This document shows positions 62,120 through 62,401 of a stretch of 62,401 nt of DNA, in pieces. A model generated the notes under the pieces. The model was not told the DNA's origin, ran no database searches, and saw nothing but the letters and a program-made list of their open reading frames with translations. How positions within the stretch are numbered: position 1 is the first letter of the stretch; each line of letters begins with the position of its first letter. The position numbers were made by a program, and so were the translations under genes. Source of the stretch: an uncultured Succinivibrionaceae bacterium (lineage in GTDB: Bacteria > Pseudomonadota > Gammaproteobacteria > Enterobacterales > Succinivibrionaceae); contig CALXOV010000014.1 of assembly GCA_944390105.1 (NCBI GenBank), forward strand, positions 1-62,401, written 5' to 3'.

Positions 62120-62401
62120 GAAGCGGCTGCCTTAGTGTTAATTTTTAGCAAGGTGCCGGGTCTGGGTATTTGTGATCGGTTATTCTTACCCATATCTACT
62201 TCAGGGAAGTGCCACCATGCCCAGAGCTCTCAAAAACCCTTAAGGTCAGACTGAAGACCTCCGCAAAGGTGGCAGTTAAGCTCCGCCGCGCCATGGATGG
62301 TGCGCGCTTTGTCCATAATACCCTGCGGTATGAAAGTGATTTTGCCTGCAGGGATTATCTTGATGAAACTAAGTCACGTCAGTGCTGTGGTGAGGCGCTC
62401 T
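62120..62401 (+). pseudogene. Second decayed tnpB-like element end (runs off the right edge)
   Basis: GAAGCGGCTGCCTTAGTG marks the element end at 62120, followed by about 97 bases of leader and tnpB from about 62217. The reading frame TLKVRLKTSAKVAVKLRRAMDGARFVHNTL is clear from 62236, but the ATG at 62217 is out of frame by one base and hits a stop after eight codons. Compared with the left copy there is one extra base between ATG and ACCCTTAAG. No other start in frame is seen nearby, so this copy is probably also inactive. Confidence 0.75.

Overview
The window looks like chromosomal DNA of a flagellated gammaproteobacterium. Supporting genes are an alaA-yfbR neighbour pair, uspE, rlmI, a yeiE-yeiH-like pair, the polar-flagellum proteins MotY and a FlrC-like regulator, fabV and macAB. 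I infer the Aeromonadales/Succinivibrionaceae neighbourhood, but no rRNA or other decisive marker is present. Most genes share one compositional style. The arsR-arsP-thioredoxin segment (about 7.8-9.7 kb) and the integrase debris beside it look imported.

Layout. 0-0.64 kb: decayed tnpB. 0.75-5.9 kb: minus-strand operon for an organophosphate or phosphonate-type ABC importer with two hydrolases. 6.1-7.5 kb: UvrD-like helicase. 7.8-11.2 kb: accessory segment with an ArsR-controlled permease/thioredoxin cassette (permease frameshifted), an unknown ORF, a broken tyrosine integrase and tRNA-Thr. 11.3-26.9 kb: core genes (azlCD, lysC, fliD, fba, pgk, a FadR-type regulator, rmuC, HIT, Sel1-repeat protein, motY, tRNA-His and tRNA-Pro, a TauE/SafE exporter, folD). 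27-37.5 kb: fabV, then a mostly plus-strand run of dacB, alaA, yfbR, a DUF4357-like gene, an RsmB-like methylase, murJ and uspE. 37.8-56.3 kb: an almost unbroken minus-strand run (esterase, secreted unknown, serA, DAHP synthase with an aromatic-rich leader, xth, CheB-CheR-PAS, an EAL hybrid protein, and a macA-macB-pepT-rmlD-OMF operon). 56.5-62 kb: rlmI, a metallo-hydrolase, the FlrC-like regulator, LysR and YeiH. 62.0-62.4 kb: a 106-bp palindromic element and a second decayed tnpB, inverted relative to the first.

The main points needing follow-up are: (1) a 900-bp AT-rich gap before murJ holding a dense array of TTTCCCACA-type boxes with three one-mismatch DnaA boxes; (2) a 41-codon ORF ending in a run of Tyr/Trp/Phe codons 18 nt before the DAHP synthase gene; (3) GG-N10-GC sigma-54 promoters upstream of both fliD and motY, with a FlrC-like activator in the same window; (4) two perfect ArsR-type operators in the imported cassette; (5) the inverted tnpB copies bounding the window. 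None of these is proven to be a new system. The box array is the least explained structure here.
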